Positions 30,920 through 38,692 are shown, numbered from the stretch's first letter. The stretch is 56,925 bases of DNA from Devosia sp. (GCF_028290625.1 NZ_JAQGJM010000045.1:1-56925); one strand, 5' to 3'. Notes: generated by a model not told the origin, from the sequence alone. Translations and numbers: made by a program.

Positions 30920-31231
30920 TCAGTCCTGCCCGGTGGTTCGCTTGAACCAGTCGGACACGGTTTCGCGGTGCGCGGGCCGGGGCTTCACGCGGCGGATGGG
31001 CTTTGGGTCTTCGTGTTCGAACACCTCGGGTTCAGCCGGCTTGTTCCGCGATAGCGCCAGAATGGCCACCAGCACGCCCACAGCGGCCCCGACGCCCCAG
31101 CGACCGAGGATAGCCCCGAGGATCATTCCGGCCACTACGGCGGCGCCTAGCAGCCACAGCAGGGGTATCGAGTGGAACCAAGAGGACAGGCCCTCGGTGA
31201 AGCAACCAATCGGATCTAGGAGGCACGTCAC
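30920..31231 (-). CDS. Holin-like membrane protein, 103 residues
   Basis: GTG 31231 overlaps the previous stop. Two hydrophobic segments (PLLWLLGAAVVAGMILGAIL and GVGAAVGVLVAILAL) are followed by a basic cytoplasmic tail (PIRRVKPRPAHRE). It lies beside another membrane gene and near the endolysin, so a holin or antiholin role is likely from position. Confidence 0.6.
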   Translation of the reverse strand: MTCLLDPIGCFTEGLSSWFHSIPLLWLLGAAVVAGMILGAILGRWGVGAAVGVLVAILALSRNKPAEPEVFEHEDPKPIRRVKPRPAHRETVSDWFKRTTGQD

Positions 31232-31470
31232 TTTGTGGCCTCGACTTCGGCCTTGGTGCCAACGGGCGGGGCGGGCTCATTGGGTGCGGCGCGGAGATAC
31301 CAGGTGGCGATGTTGACGAAGGCCGTGAGCCCTAGCGTCCACCAGAGCATCGGGCGGGCATCGAGGCCAAGGCCCGGGAGCTGCGTCAGGGCGATATTGC
31401 CCAGAGTGATGACGAGGCCGACGATCTGCAGCCAAATGGTCTTACTGGCGAACCAGCGGATAGGAGTCAT
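31228..31470 (-). CDS. Holin-like membrane protein, 80 residues
   Basis: It starts MTPIRWFASKTIWLQIVGLV and has two transmembrane helices (residues about 12-30 and 42-60: MLWWTLGLTAFVNIATWYL) and a charged tail. This plan is typical of small class II holins in alphaproteobacterial phages. It is coupled to the gene after it by GTGA. Confidence 0.65.
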   Translation of the reverse strand: MTPIRWFASKTIWLQIVGLVITLGNIALTQLPGLGLDARPMLWWTLGLTAFVNIATWYLRAAPNEPAPPVGTKAEVEATK

Positions 31471-32036
31471 GGTGAGTGTTTCCAGTTCTTCCGGGTGGCG
31501 ATCAGTGAAATCGTCGATGCGGCAACGCCGTATTTTGCGGCGAGGTTTTTCTGCGGGATCACGCCTATGGCTGCCCGGATGGCCCGTACGTCATCTGCCG
31601 ACAGTTTCGCGCGGTGGTTCGCAACGCCGCGTTGGCGGTGACCGTCCCGCAAAACGTCATCGGCGTTATCCTGAGCGGTGCCCCAACGCAGGTGCATTGG
31701 GTTGACGCAGCCTCTCTTGCCGTTCGTGCATGAATGCAGGGCTTGGTGGGAAGGCGTCGGCGGGGCGCCATGGGCCTCGATGCAAACATAGCGGTGCGCC
31801 GAAGTCCCAGAGACCGACCCGTAGCCATTCGGTTTTGTTGCGAAAGGCCAGATGATGCATGCGTCACTGTCGGTATTTAGTATGCTGGCAACGAACCGAG
31901 CGGGTTCGCCTTCAGCGGTTCGCCCGGCCAGCGGATCGCCGTGGGCGCGCCATCGCTGATAGTGGGCCTGGCATAGTCCTCTCCCGCGCGCGGGCTTGCC
32001 GCATCCGTCAACAGTGCATATGGATTTTGCAGCCAT
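31467..32036 (-). CDS. Free-standing HNH homing endonuclease with zinc finger and HTH
   Basis: The 189-residue protein starts with a zinc segment (CTVDGCGKPARGRGLCQAHY). Its middle HNH_3-type domain has SAHRYVCIEAHGAPP, HQALHSCTNGKRGCVNPMHL and WGTAQDNADDV. The C-terminal LSADDVRAIRAAI and QKNLAAKYGVAASTISLIAT form a NUMOD-like DNA-binding end. Such enzymes move themselves between phages. It sits between the endolysin and the holin-like genes, with an excellent AGGAGG ribosome binding site. Confidence 0.85.
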   Translation of the reverse strand: MAAKSICTVDGCGKPARGRGLCQAHYQRWRAHGDPLAGRTAEGEPARFVASILNTDSDACIIWPFATKPNGYGSVSGTSAHRYVCIEAHGAPPTPSHQALHSCTNGKRGCVNPMHLRWGTAQDNADDVLRDGHRQRGVANHRAKLSADDVRAIRAAIGVIPQKNLAAKYGVAASTISLIATRKNWKHSP

Positions 32037-32065
32037 CGCGACCTCCTTACAGGTTGGGCTGGTTA

Positions 32066-32107
32066 GGGCTGAGGCGGTGTTGGAAGCACCAAATCAGCCC
32101 GCTTTTT
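32066..32107 (+). terminator. Rightward-facing terminator in the lysis region
   Basis: GGGCTGA...TCAGCCC encloses an inner GGTG/CACC stem and is followed by GCTTTTTTC on the plus strand. It faces against the leftward lysis genes. It would stop rightward transcripts running in from the 29-30.5 kb genes. Confidence 0.7.
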
Positions 32108-32132
32108 TCATAGCACAAATCGCGAACTGAAG

Positions 32133-32813
32133 CTATTTGCGCGGCCCTTTCTTGAACAGCGAGAGGATGAGTTCGATGATGAGACCGAGCAGCGATTGCT
32201 TCGGCTTCGGGAGCTTGATCGGGGTGGGGTCGGGTTTCGCTGCGGTTGCGTTGCCGGCGTTCAGTGCCCGCAGGAAGCCTTCAGCGATCATGGCAATGTC
32301 GTCGGCGCGATCCAGGCCGTTGACCACCCGTCGCATGTCGTGGAACGTGGCGTAGTCACCGAGCTTCTTGCCGGTGAACCATCCCTCGGTGCAGCCGCGA
32401 ATGAGCACGCAGGCCGCAACATGCGGCTCGAGCGCGAGGTCGGGGCTGCCGAGCAGGTTGGTGTTCATCTTCTCGCCAGCGCGCCGGTAATTGTCGCGGC
32501 CAGTGAGCTGAACGAATCCGCGGCCGCGATACCGGTAGCCGTCGCCGGGTTCGACGTTGCCTAGCGCTTTGCCCTTGTCGGTCGTTGACGCATATTTGTT
32601 GAAGTAGGACTTGGCGCCGCGCTCGTAGATCGGCTGCATGGTGTGCGCCGTCTCGTGCTTGGCAGTGGCGAGCAAATAGGCCAGGTGCCGAATGTCGCCG
32701 TCGCCATGCTGCTCGAAACCGTCGAGGATGGCTTGTGTGCCGTCTACCTGTTCCTGCGTGAGAGCGCCGCCGAATAGCGGGCGCACCTCCGCGAAGAACT
32801 TCGCAAGGTCCAT
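32133..32813 (-). CDS. GH19-family endolysin with C-terminal membrane helix
   Basis: The 226-residue enzyme has GH19 chitinase-like signatures: AKHETAHTMQPIYERG with Glu54 and Glu64 as the likely catalytic pair, then YRYRGRGFVQLTGRDNY. It cuts peptidoglycan glycan strands. Residues 203-222 (KPKQSLLGLIIELILSLFKK) form a hydrophobic or amphipathic helix, rare in endolysins, which could anchor it to the inner membrane or help cross it. Confidence 0.88.
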   Translation of the reverse strand: MDLAKFFAEVRPLFGGALTQEQVDGTQAILDGFEQHGDGDIRHLAYLLATAKHETAHTMQPIYERGAKSYFNKYASTTDKGKALGNVEPGDGYRYRGRGFVQLTGRDNYRRAGEKMNTNLLGSPDLALEPHVAACVLIRGCTEGWFTGKKLGDYATFHDMRRVVNGLDRADDIAMIAEGFLRALNAGNATAAKPDPTPIKLPKPKQSLLGLIIELILSLFKKGPRK

Positions 32814-32839
32814 TGTCTATCTCCGATTTTGGTAGTCAG

Positions 32840-33349
32840 TTAGCCGCGGTTCGCAGCTTGTTCCTTAGGCGTGGCCCACCGACAGTTGCCAGGCGCGTAA
32901 TCGCCATCATTGTCGATACGGTCGATCGTCTTGCCTACGGGGCGCTCGCCCATGTCGGACAGAAACGCCTCGAAGCTGTCGCGCCAGCGTTCACAAACCT
33001 TGATGCCGCGACCGCCATAGCGGTGGAAGTGCTCTCCGCCGATCTCTTCGCAGCGCTTTATCATCGCCTGCCACGAATTGTAGGTGCGGGTTCTCGTGCG
33101 GTTTCGAAAATGCCCATGCACCAACCTTAGCGCGCCCATTCGCTTGGACCTGTGGCACCCGCAACTTGTGTTCCTGCTTATGTTGGCCGATTGGTCTACT
33201 ATCGAACCACCGCAATCACACCGTGCCAACCACCGAGGGCGACCGGCACTATCTCGTCCGATTGGCCCGATGACGGTCAACATGCCAAACCGTTGGCCGG
33301 TCAGGTCTCTGGCCCTTCTGGTAAGGGAAATGAATTTCGGATCACTCAC
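32840..33349 (-). CDS. Second free-standing HNH/AP2-type homing endonuclease
   Basis: The 169-residue protein begins LTGQRFGMLTVIGPIG, has a Cys-rich middle (ARCDCGGSIV, TSCGCHRSKRM), then TYNSWQAMIKRCE, YGGRGIKVCERWRDSFEAFL and the C-terminal PGNCRWATPKEQAANRG block. This is the phage homing family often annotated HNH or AP2-domain. With the enzyme at 31467-32036 it brackets the endolysin. Confidence 0.8.
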   Translation of the reverse strand: MSDPKFISLTRRARDLTGQRFGMLTVIGPIGRDSAGRPRWLARCDCGGSIVDQSANISRNTSCGCHRSKRMGALRLVHGHFRNRTRTRTYNSWQAMIKRCEEIGGEHFHRYGGRGIKVCERWRDSFEAFLSDMGERPVGKTIDRIDNDGDYAPGNCRWATPKEQAANRG

Positions 33350-33417
33350 GCATAAACTGTAGAACAGACCATGAATCTCCGCAAGCGCCCGGTGGGACGT
33401 TTGGGTTCATGGCAGCC

Positions 33418-33621
33418 TCAGATGTTGATCCAGTGGAAGGTCAGCGGCAGCCCGCCAGCCAGCCCCACAAGGCCGATAGCGAGCAGCCAAAAGCCGGGAG
33501 GATCAACCACCCCGCCTGTGGTGTTGTGGGCGTAGCTCACAACGGCGAGGTCGATGAGGTACCAGCCGGTAAAGGCAATGCCGACGACAAGCGCCAGCAC
33601 GCCCAGGATGGTTTGGGACAT
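33418..33621 (-). CDS. Two-span holin-like membrane protein, 67 residues
   Basis: MSQTILGVLALVVGIAFTGW and later FWLLAIGLVGLAGGLPLTFH are two transmembrane helices joined by a short polar loop. The size and location one gene upstream of the endolysin cassette fit a small holin. The family is not assigned. Confidence 0.6.
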   Translation of the reverse strand: MSQTILGVLALVVGIAFTGWYLIDLAVVSYAHNTTGGVVDPPGFWLLAIGLVGLAGGLPLTFHWINI

Positions 33622-33672
33622 GGGGGACTCCGGGGATTGATGGGGAGGGGAATTGGGGCTACGTTGCCCGGC

Positions 33673-33816
33673 ATGCTTAAGAAGATAGATCTGATCGTAG
33701 CGATCGGTTGCACCGTTGGGGCGGTGCTATTCTTGGCGGTCGGTTGGTCGGCTGGATGGGCGAGCCATTTTGGCGGTGTGGGCGAGTTCGTCGCCTCTGC
33801 CACCCTTCAACGATAG
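33673..33816 (+). CDS. Possible rightward membrane peptide, 47 residues
   Basis: MLKKIDLIVAIGCTVGAVLF, then LAVGWSAGWASHFGGVG reads like a basic-start single-span membrane protein. It lies on the opposite strand in the 200-bp gap between the tail fibre and the small holin. No ribosome binding site is seen near the ATG, so it may be a chance frame. Confidence 0.35.
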   Translation: MLKKIDLIVAIGCTVGAVLFLAVGWSAGWASHFGGVGEFVASATLQR

Positions 33817-33823
33817 TTCTAGG

Positions 33824-35314
33824 TCACGACCGGCCGCGGTCATCGATCCAGCCAAACGTCACCGCCGACACGTTCACATTGCCATCCGAGTAATCCACTC
33901 GGTAGCGGACTTGTGACGACGTATTGGTCATCACTTGCAACTGCCCGGACGCTGAACCGTCATCGCCGCTGTTATCCAAAAACCGAAGTGAAAACACTGT
34001 GGATGACGGCGCCGTGTCGGCTTGGGCCAGCGCAGTTACCAACAGAGACTCGCCAATATCGGCATTGGTATCCTGGTATCTCCACGACGATATCGCTGTA
34101 TAGACAACCCCAGTAGGGACACTCAACGTTGCCGTTACGGCAGAAGTCCCAGGATTTGTCGTGCTGAAGCTGGAAAGCGGGATCGATAGCCAGAAATAGT
34201 TGCCATTCTGGCTGAATGCCCGGATGCTCGCTGAAGCCCGGACAATCGACCCCACCCGACGATAATAGGTATAGGACGCCGGACGGTTGGCCGCGTTAGG
34301 GTCGGTGTCAAAGCCAGCATCAACTACTCCGGTGTCCGGCCGTTGGATGATGAAGCAATGATACGTCGTGTTCGCGATCGCACCCGAGAACAAGCCGCCT
34401 TGGTTGTTGCCGACCGCCCACGTTGCATCAAGGCGCTTCGTGATCGTCGAGCCCAGCGTCATGTAGAACGCTGCGGTGCTGTCCGATACCGTGCCGGCGG
34501 CGAAGTCGATATCGTTGGTGGCGTCTGCCACATTGTTGGCAATCGTGCAGCCCGTGATCGCACCTGGTGCCGCGCCAGCCCAGAACCGCTTGGTGACGCC
34601 GTTGCCCCCGATCTTGAGGTTGTCGAACAGCGTCGACCACTGCATATCCGCTTCGTCAGTTGGCGTTGGGTCCGTCGCCTGCTTCAGCGTAATGGTGGTC
34701 GTGGAAATCGTAGAGCCGGTGATCGTCGAATTGCTGATCGTCGCGCCAGTAAAGCTGCCGGGCGTTGGGTTCACCACATGGAAGGCGCCCCGCGATGCCT
34801 CGTAGAGCAGCAACACCGCATTTGCCGCAACGATTTCACCGCCAGCGAGAGGCGTCGGGCCGGCCGACGTGTCGACTAGGACTGGAATGCCCGAGCCGCC
34901 ACCCGGGGCGACCGTCATTGGCCCTGAGTTGGAGAACCCCGCGATGAACTCTAGCGCCTGCCCGTCCTGCTGGCTGAAGCTCGAGGCGGCCACGATCTGC
35001 GCATTTGCAGAGCCGGTCGATGTTCCGCCAGTGGCAATGCCGCCTGACGAAGTGTCGCTGGTCAACTGGTCGTAAACCAGATTCCCGGCACTGTCGCGGA
35101 TGATCCACCTGTACGAGCCGCTGCCGTAGATGATGGCACGGCCTGCCGAGTCCAGAACGATCGGGTTCGAATTCAGAATGAGTTGATCTGCGTCCTGATA
35201 GGTCGCCTTGGATGTATTCGTGCCCGGAATCAGGGTGGTGATCGTGCCACTTTCCAGCGGGTTGCCGTTGGCGTCACAGATGAAAATCTCAGGTGTCGGA
35301 AGCAGGGTTGCCAA
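33824..35314 (-). CDS. Second tail fibre or tailspike, about 496 residues
   Basis: The N-terminus (FICDANGNPLESGTITTLIP, NSNPIVLDSAGRAIIYGSG, YRWIIRDSAGNLVYDQL) is the tail-attachment head shared by many podophage spikes. The rest is a long beta-rich region with SNSTITGSTISTTTITL and a C-terminal domain. TTG 35314 is preferred: GGAG sits 6 nt before it. The first TTG of the frame (35326) overlaps that GGAG. The fibre is separated from the 177-2090 fibre by the whole head region. Confidence 0.75.
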   Translation of the reverse strand: MATLLPTPEIFICDANGNPLESGTITTLIPGTNTSKATYQDADQLILNSNPIVLDSAGRAIIYGSGSYRWIIRDSAGNLVYDQLTSDTSSGGIATGGTSTGSANAQIVAASSFSQQDGQALEFIAGFSNSGPMTVAPGGGSGIPVLVDTSAGPTPLAGGEIVAANAVLLLYEASRGAFHVVNPTPGSFTGATISNSTITGSTISTTTITLKQATDPTPTDEADMQWSTLFDNLKIGGNGVTKRFWAGAAPGAITGCTIANNVADATNDIDFAAGTVSDSTAAFYMTLGSTITKRLDATWAVGNNQGGLFSGAIANTTYHCFIIQRPDTGVVDAGFDTDPNAANRPASYTYYRRVGSIVRASASIRAFSQNGNYFWLSIPLSSFSTTNPGTSAVTATLSVPTGVVYTAISSWRYQDTNADIGESLLVTALAQADTAPSSTVFSLRFLDNSGDDGSASGQLQVMTNTSSQVRYRVDYSDGNVNVSAVTFGWIDDRGRS

Positions 35315-35330
35315 TGTGGGCTCCAATACA

Positions 35331-35353
35331 AAAGGCCCCCGAGATGGGAGCCT
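35331..35353 (-). terminator. Terminator-ribosome-binding-site cassette
   Basis: Minus-strand reading: AAGGCTCCC, loop ATCTC, GGGGGCCTT, TTGTATTGGAGCC. One mismatch is in the stem. The U-run runs straight into the GGAG that serves the fibre gene. The same design recurs at 43938-43963. Confidence 0.7.
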
Positions 35354-35407
35354 TGACGTTCGGTTTGGTTGTGTGCGGTGATCGGTGGGTAATAGGAGGG
35401 CTAAGAA

Positions 35408-35653
35408 GTGCGCGACTTCGACGGTTCAGACCCGCTGCTGCCCAAGCCGTTCAATCCGGATTTGCACTTGGGGGTGGAGTACCCCGTGCGGTTGTTCGGC
35501 AGCAGTTACCGGCTTGTCTCGCTTGAGCCGTTAACCGCGTACTTGGAGCTCGAAACAGAGTTCGAGGGGTTCATTGCCCTCGGCATCAACCGGGGGGTTG
35601 CCGAGCAGCTTCAGGAAGTGCTGGCGATGTTCTTGGCGGAGAAACCGGACTAA
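35408..35653 (+). CDS. Rightward accessory protein, 81 residues
   Basis: GTG 35408 follows AGGAGG at 8 nt. The sequence (GSDPLLPKPFNPDLHLGVEY, then PVRLFGSSYRLVSLEPL, FIALGINRGVAEQLQEVL) looks like a compact real protein. It stands alone against the strand of its neighbours and ends in a 4-nt convergent overlap. It is probably a lysogeny-expressed accessory gene (moron). No family is recognised. Confidence 0.65.
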   Translation: MRDFDGSDPLLPKPFNPDLHLGVEYPVRLFGSSYRLVSLEPLTAYLELETEFEGFIALGINRGVAEQLQEVLAMFLAEKPD

Positions 35654-35865
35654 AACGGTAGACCATCGACGTGGTCGTAGCGGCGATCCATGGCCCAATC
35701 GCTCGCCTTTGAAACGAGGCGGGTGAGATCGGCTATCTCCTTCTTTGACCGTTCGCGCTCGGCTAGGATGGCGAGGGCCACGGTCATGATCGCCTCGCCC
35801 TCGTCGTAAGCGGTACAAACCGCTTCTGTCGCCGCCTTCATCACGTCTTCAGGTATGTCGGTCAC
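35650..35865 (-). CDS. Small protein with ILAERER motif, 71 residues
   Basis: MTDIPEDVMKAATEAVCTAY and MTVALAILAERERSKKEIAD are close to the start of the product at 28934-29176. It is the third member of this dispersed small family. It is coupled to the gene before by ATGA. Confidence 0.65.
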   Translation of the reverse strand: MTDIPEDVMKAATEAVCTAYDEGEAIMTVALAILAERERSKKEIADLTRLVSKASDWAMDRRYDHVDGLPF

Positions 35866-36218
35866 TCTGCCGAGTCCTCGAAGGAGATGAACGTGTTCTT
35901 GAGAGACACCAATTCATAGTCCAGCGCCAAGGCGCGGCAGGAGCCACACCCGAACAGGGGGTGCTCTTTGCAGTCCTCCGATATCCAGTCAGATGCCAAA
36001 TACTCTCGGACTAGATCGATGGCGACAGCCAGGCGGTCGTACTTGTCGAGAGCCTTGTCGATGGCATCCGCCTCAGGCACGCCGGTGATTTCCAGCGCTC
36101 GGCTGGAGTTACTCGCGTTTGAATCCATGTTCTGACCAATTCCTTCCGGGTATGGGTCCGCCGGCAGCCTGTTGAAGAACGGGCTCCCAAGCTCCGCCAT
36201 GCTCTTCTTATCGGTCAT
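35862..36218 (-). CDS. Hypothetical protein, 118 residues
   Basis: ATG 36218 overlaps the previous stop as ATGA; the longer frame from 36239 is not needed. The C-terminal half has LVREYLASDWISEDCKEHPL and FGCGSCRALALDYELV, with four Cys that may bind metal. No family is recognised. Confidence 0.55.
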   Translation of the reverse strand: MTDKKSMAELGSPFFNRLPADPYPEGIGQNMDSNASNSSRALEITGVPEADAIDKALDKYDRLAVAIDLVREYLASDWISEDCKEHPLFGCGSCRALALDYELVSLKNTFISFEDSAE

Positions 36219-37369
36219 TGCGCAGCAACCTTCCGCCACTCCAACGTCAAGTCTCGAAGAACGGCCTTCGACATGACGCGCTTGGCGTGGTTTTCAGCGT
36301 GGAGCGGCGTCCATTCCTTCGCGAGCGCCTTGGCCTTTTCAGTCTCAAGGACAACGCCATAGGGCCCCGGTGCCTTCTTGATTTCGCCGGTTTCCTTGTC
36401 GATCCAGGTCCGCTGGTGCTTGGCCATAGAGTCCGCCATCACCCAAACGACGGAACGCCGCTCCGCCGAATACCCATGCTCAAGCGCGGCCTCGGCATTG
36501 GCTACCCTGCGCTGCCGGCCGCCATCGATTACCGCCAGCCCTAGGCGTTTCCATACCCCGCTGACGGTCGGGTAGGCGGACAGGTCGCCTGCCTCGCCAA
36601 CGATAGCTGCGACCGAAGCCCAGCCGAGTCCGCGCACGTCATTCACCCACCGCGCTATCGGCAGCTTCTTCGCCAGCTTGACCATCTGGTTTTCGATCAT
36701 GGTCAGTTCGGCGTCGAACTTCTGGATGGCTGGGATGAAGGGCATGAGTGCCATTTCCACGAAAGCATCCGCTTCAGTCGGCTTCCCGTCCATCACGCGA
36801 GCGAATGCTTTCGATCCCGCGACCTTGTCCCCCGCTGCGAAGGACCGGCATATAGCCTTACCCTGCAACACGAGGGAATTGCGGGCCTTGAGCCATCGGC
36901 GGCGAAGGCGGTGCAGTTGAACAATCTGCATTACCTGCGGGTCAATGAACCGTCTGTCAGCCCCTCCTCGCGAATGGGTATCTGCCGCACAATGGGGGCT
37001 GACAGACGAATTGTCGGCAGCGACGGTCGATTTGAGGGTTTCGTCTCGATTGTGGTCACTGCCGTCCGGTTGCCCGGAATGAGATAGCCCGGCGCTTTCT
37101 GTTTGGACATCTGGGGAGCAATGGCCGGGCTCCGCCGAAGCGGAATTGTCGAGAGCGGCGGGGACTGGTTGGGCTACATGGCAACCTTGGCCGCTCTCGT
37201 CCTCTTGCGAGGAAATTTCGTGACCGGCTATATCGATATGGGTCACGTAAGAAGAATGGCCGGTCACACCCCCCTGTGGGGGAAATACGAGGCCGGCACT
37301 CTCGTTTTGGGTCGCAACATTCAAATGGCCGGCCTCACCCACTGAGTGGGTATCGTGAAAATCGTTCAT
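36215..37369 (-). CDS. IS110-transposase-like helix-hairpin-helix protein with N-terminal repeats
   Basis: Residues about 235-310 match the C-terminal Transposase_20 domain of IS110/IS116: ARWVNDVRGLGWASVAAIVG, EAGDLSAYPTVSGVWKRLGL, then SAERRSVVWVMADSMAKHQ. The N-terminal DEDD catalytic domain of IS110 is missing. Residues 12-125 hold about five repeats of 22-23 residues beginning G(H/Q) (positions 14, 37, 60, 82, 105). No insertion-sequence ends are seen. It is probably a phage DNA-binding protein derived from a transposase, not an active element. Confidence 0.65.
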   Translation of the reverse strand: MNDFHDTHSVGEAGHLNVATQNESAGLVFPPQGGVTGHSSYVTHIDIAGHEISSQEDESGQGCHVAQPVPAALDNSASAEPGHCSPDVQTESAGLSHSGQPDGSDHNRDETLKSTVAADNSSVSPHCAADTHSRGGADRRFIDPQVMQIVQLHRLRRRWLKARNSLVLQGKAICRSFAAGDKVAGSKAFARVMDGKPTEADAFVEMALMPFIPAIQKFDAELTMIENQMVKLAKKLPIARWVNDVRGLGWASVAAIVGEAGDLSAYPTVSGVWKRLGLAVIDGGRQRRVANAEAALEHGYSAERRSVVWVMADSMAKHQRTWIDKETGEIKKAPGPYGVVLETEKAKALAKEWTPLHAENHAKRVMSKAVLRDLTLEWRKVAAQ

Positions 37370-37872
37370 TTGAGCGCCCCGCTCTTGAGCGTGCGCAGTT
37401 CATCCTCGCTCAGCACATCCCGCACCTTCACAGCGGGGCCGGTGAGCTTGTCGGCAACCGCCAGCATGAACCGGCGCTTGACGGAAATGTCCTGAATGAC
37501 CGTGCCGTAGCTATTCGCCTGCGCCAAGACCTGATCCTTGGTCGCGTCCCCAAGCTTCACGCCGCCCGCCAGCGGGAAGTCGTACATCGAATTGAAGATG
37601 CCATTGGCGAGGGCGATGACCGATGCCGGTCCATTGGCCTCCGAGCGCCAAATCCTCCGCCTCAGGCCGATGTTCTTGCTGTCGAGCACCTTGCTGACTG
37701 CAACCTGGATTACATCTTCAAGCACCGAACTCAGCAAGTCAGCATCGGAAAGCAAGCGATCACCGAGGCGCTTAGCTGCTGCACGCACATCGCCGCTCTC
37801 GGCTTCAAGACTTTCGAGCGCCAGATCATAGATCGTCGCCGTTTCGGTGATCGTTTCGGCCGCTGCGTTCAT
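37366..37872 (-). CDS. Hypothetical protein, 168 residues
   Basis: ATG 37872 is chosen; the TTG at 37896 lacks a ribosome binding site. The helical protein has TIYDLALESLEAESGDVRAA and SSVLEDVIQVAVSKVLDSKN, with a C-terminal VKRRFMLAVADKLTG. It is coupled to the IS110-like gene, and the pair may form one module. The function is unknown. Confidence 0.6.
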   Translation of the reverse strand: MNAAAETITETATIYDLALESLEAESGDVRAAAKRLGDRLLSDADLLSSVLEDVIQVAVSKVLDSKNIGLRRRIWRSEANGPASVIALANGIFNSMYDFPLAGGVKLGDATKDQVLAQANSYGTVIQDISVKRRFMLAVADKLTGPAVKVRDVLSEDELRTLKSGALK

Positions 37873-37982
37873 CGGCTGATTACCCCATCTTGCCAATCAA
37901 GCTATCATCCGATATTACACACCATAGCACGACACGCAAGAGACTGTTAAGGATGCCCGTGGCGATTCAGACCGGAACGACA

Positions 37983-38162
37983 ATGCCGCCCCGACTTGAT
38001 GATAACTCCCCCACCGAACGGGTTCAGGTCGTTGCGCCTGCAAGCTGGGTACAGCGCATTGAGGAATGGCGCCGAAAACAGCAGCGCATCCCAAGCAAGT
38101 CAGAGGCGATACGCATCCTCGTTGACAAGGCGCTCGCTACCGAAGTTTCTTCCGCCGAATAA
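37983..38162 (+). CDS. Ribbon-helix-helix-like regulator, 59 residues
   Basis: ATG 37983 (GGAA 7 nt away) gives MPPRLDDNSPTERVQVVAPA, then SWVQRIEEWRRKQQRIPSKS and EAIRILVDKAL, the RHH strand-helix-helix plan. A longer version may start at 37953. It diverges from the 37366-37872 gene and may regulate it. Its end overlaps the convergent gene by 26 nt. Confidence 0.6.
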   Translation: MPPRLDDNSPTERVQVVAPASWVQRIEEWRRKQQRIPSKSEAIRILVDKALATEVSSAE

Positions 38163-38403
38163 CAGCGGAGGCAGGGATCATCATGCCGCCGTAGGTGTGG
38201 CTGTTGTCCGGATGGGCAGTGTCCCCAATGGTAGGGACGACAACTAGCCCGTGTTCGTTCTCAGAAAATAGGAAGCCAACCGAAACGCACTTGTGCTGAT
38301 ACGGCTCAGGCACTTCCGAAACGTCGATCCAGCTATTGTTGAGCCGACAGGCATCTACCCACTCGACAAGCACCAGATCATAAGGAAAAGCGGATGCGGC
38401 CAT
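38137..38403 (-). CDS. Hypothetical protein, 88 residues
   Basis: ATG 38403 follows AGGAGAG. The sequence has DLVLVEWVDACRLNNSWIDV, CVSVGFLF and YGGMMIPASAVIRRKKL, a small beta fold common in phages where a W, a C.SVG and a TIP-type strand recur. The function is unknown. Confidence 0.6.
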   Translation of the reverse strand: MAASAFPYDLVLVEWVDACRLNNSWIDVSEVPEPYQHKCVSVGFLFSENEHGLVVVPTIGDTAHPDNSHTYGGMMIPASAVIRRKKLR

Positions 38404-38452
38404 TGCATCTCTCCTCTAGCGAACTGAAGGCTGCTGCTCTATCTTGCCGCGC

Positions 38453-38692
38453 ATGCCCGATCTTGACCTTGGTCCCGACGACTACAAAATCCGCGACCCG
38501 AGAACCGGACGCTGGCACGTCCCGGCCAATCCGAAACTGGCGGGCGCCTTGGGCATCGTCCTCATCGGCGTGTTGATCTTCTTGTTCATCCGCCGCGACG
38601 AGATGACTTCCGAAACCCTGTTCGGGGTCGTCGCCATGTTTTCTTTGTTCGCGGGCGGACTGCTAGGGCTTTCGGCCCGCAAGAGCTACTGA
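38453..38692 (+). CDS. Rightward membrane protein, 79 residues
   Basis: MPDLDLGPDDYKIRDPRTGR is followed by two transmembrane helices (LGIVLIGVLIFLFIRR and LFGVVAMFSLFAGGLLGLSA). No ribosome binding site is visible. A TATCTT box 7 nt before the ATG could be a -10 for a leaderless message, though no good -35 is seen. It converges on the injection-protein gene. It is a possible moron. Confidence 0.5.
   Translation: MPDLDLGPDDYKIRDPRTGRWHVPANPKLAGALGIVLIGVLIFLFIRRDEMTSETLFGVVAMFSLFAGGLLGLSARKSY

Noticed and set aside
36215..37369. An intact IS110 insertion sequence
   Set aside because: No DEDD domain, no duplicated flanks or subterminal repeats, and the gene is coupled to phage genes on both sides.
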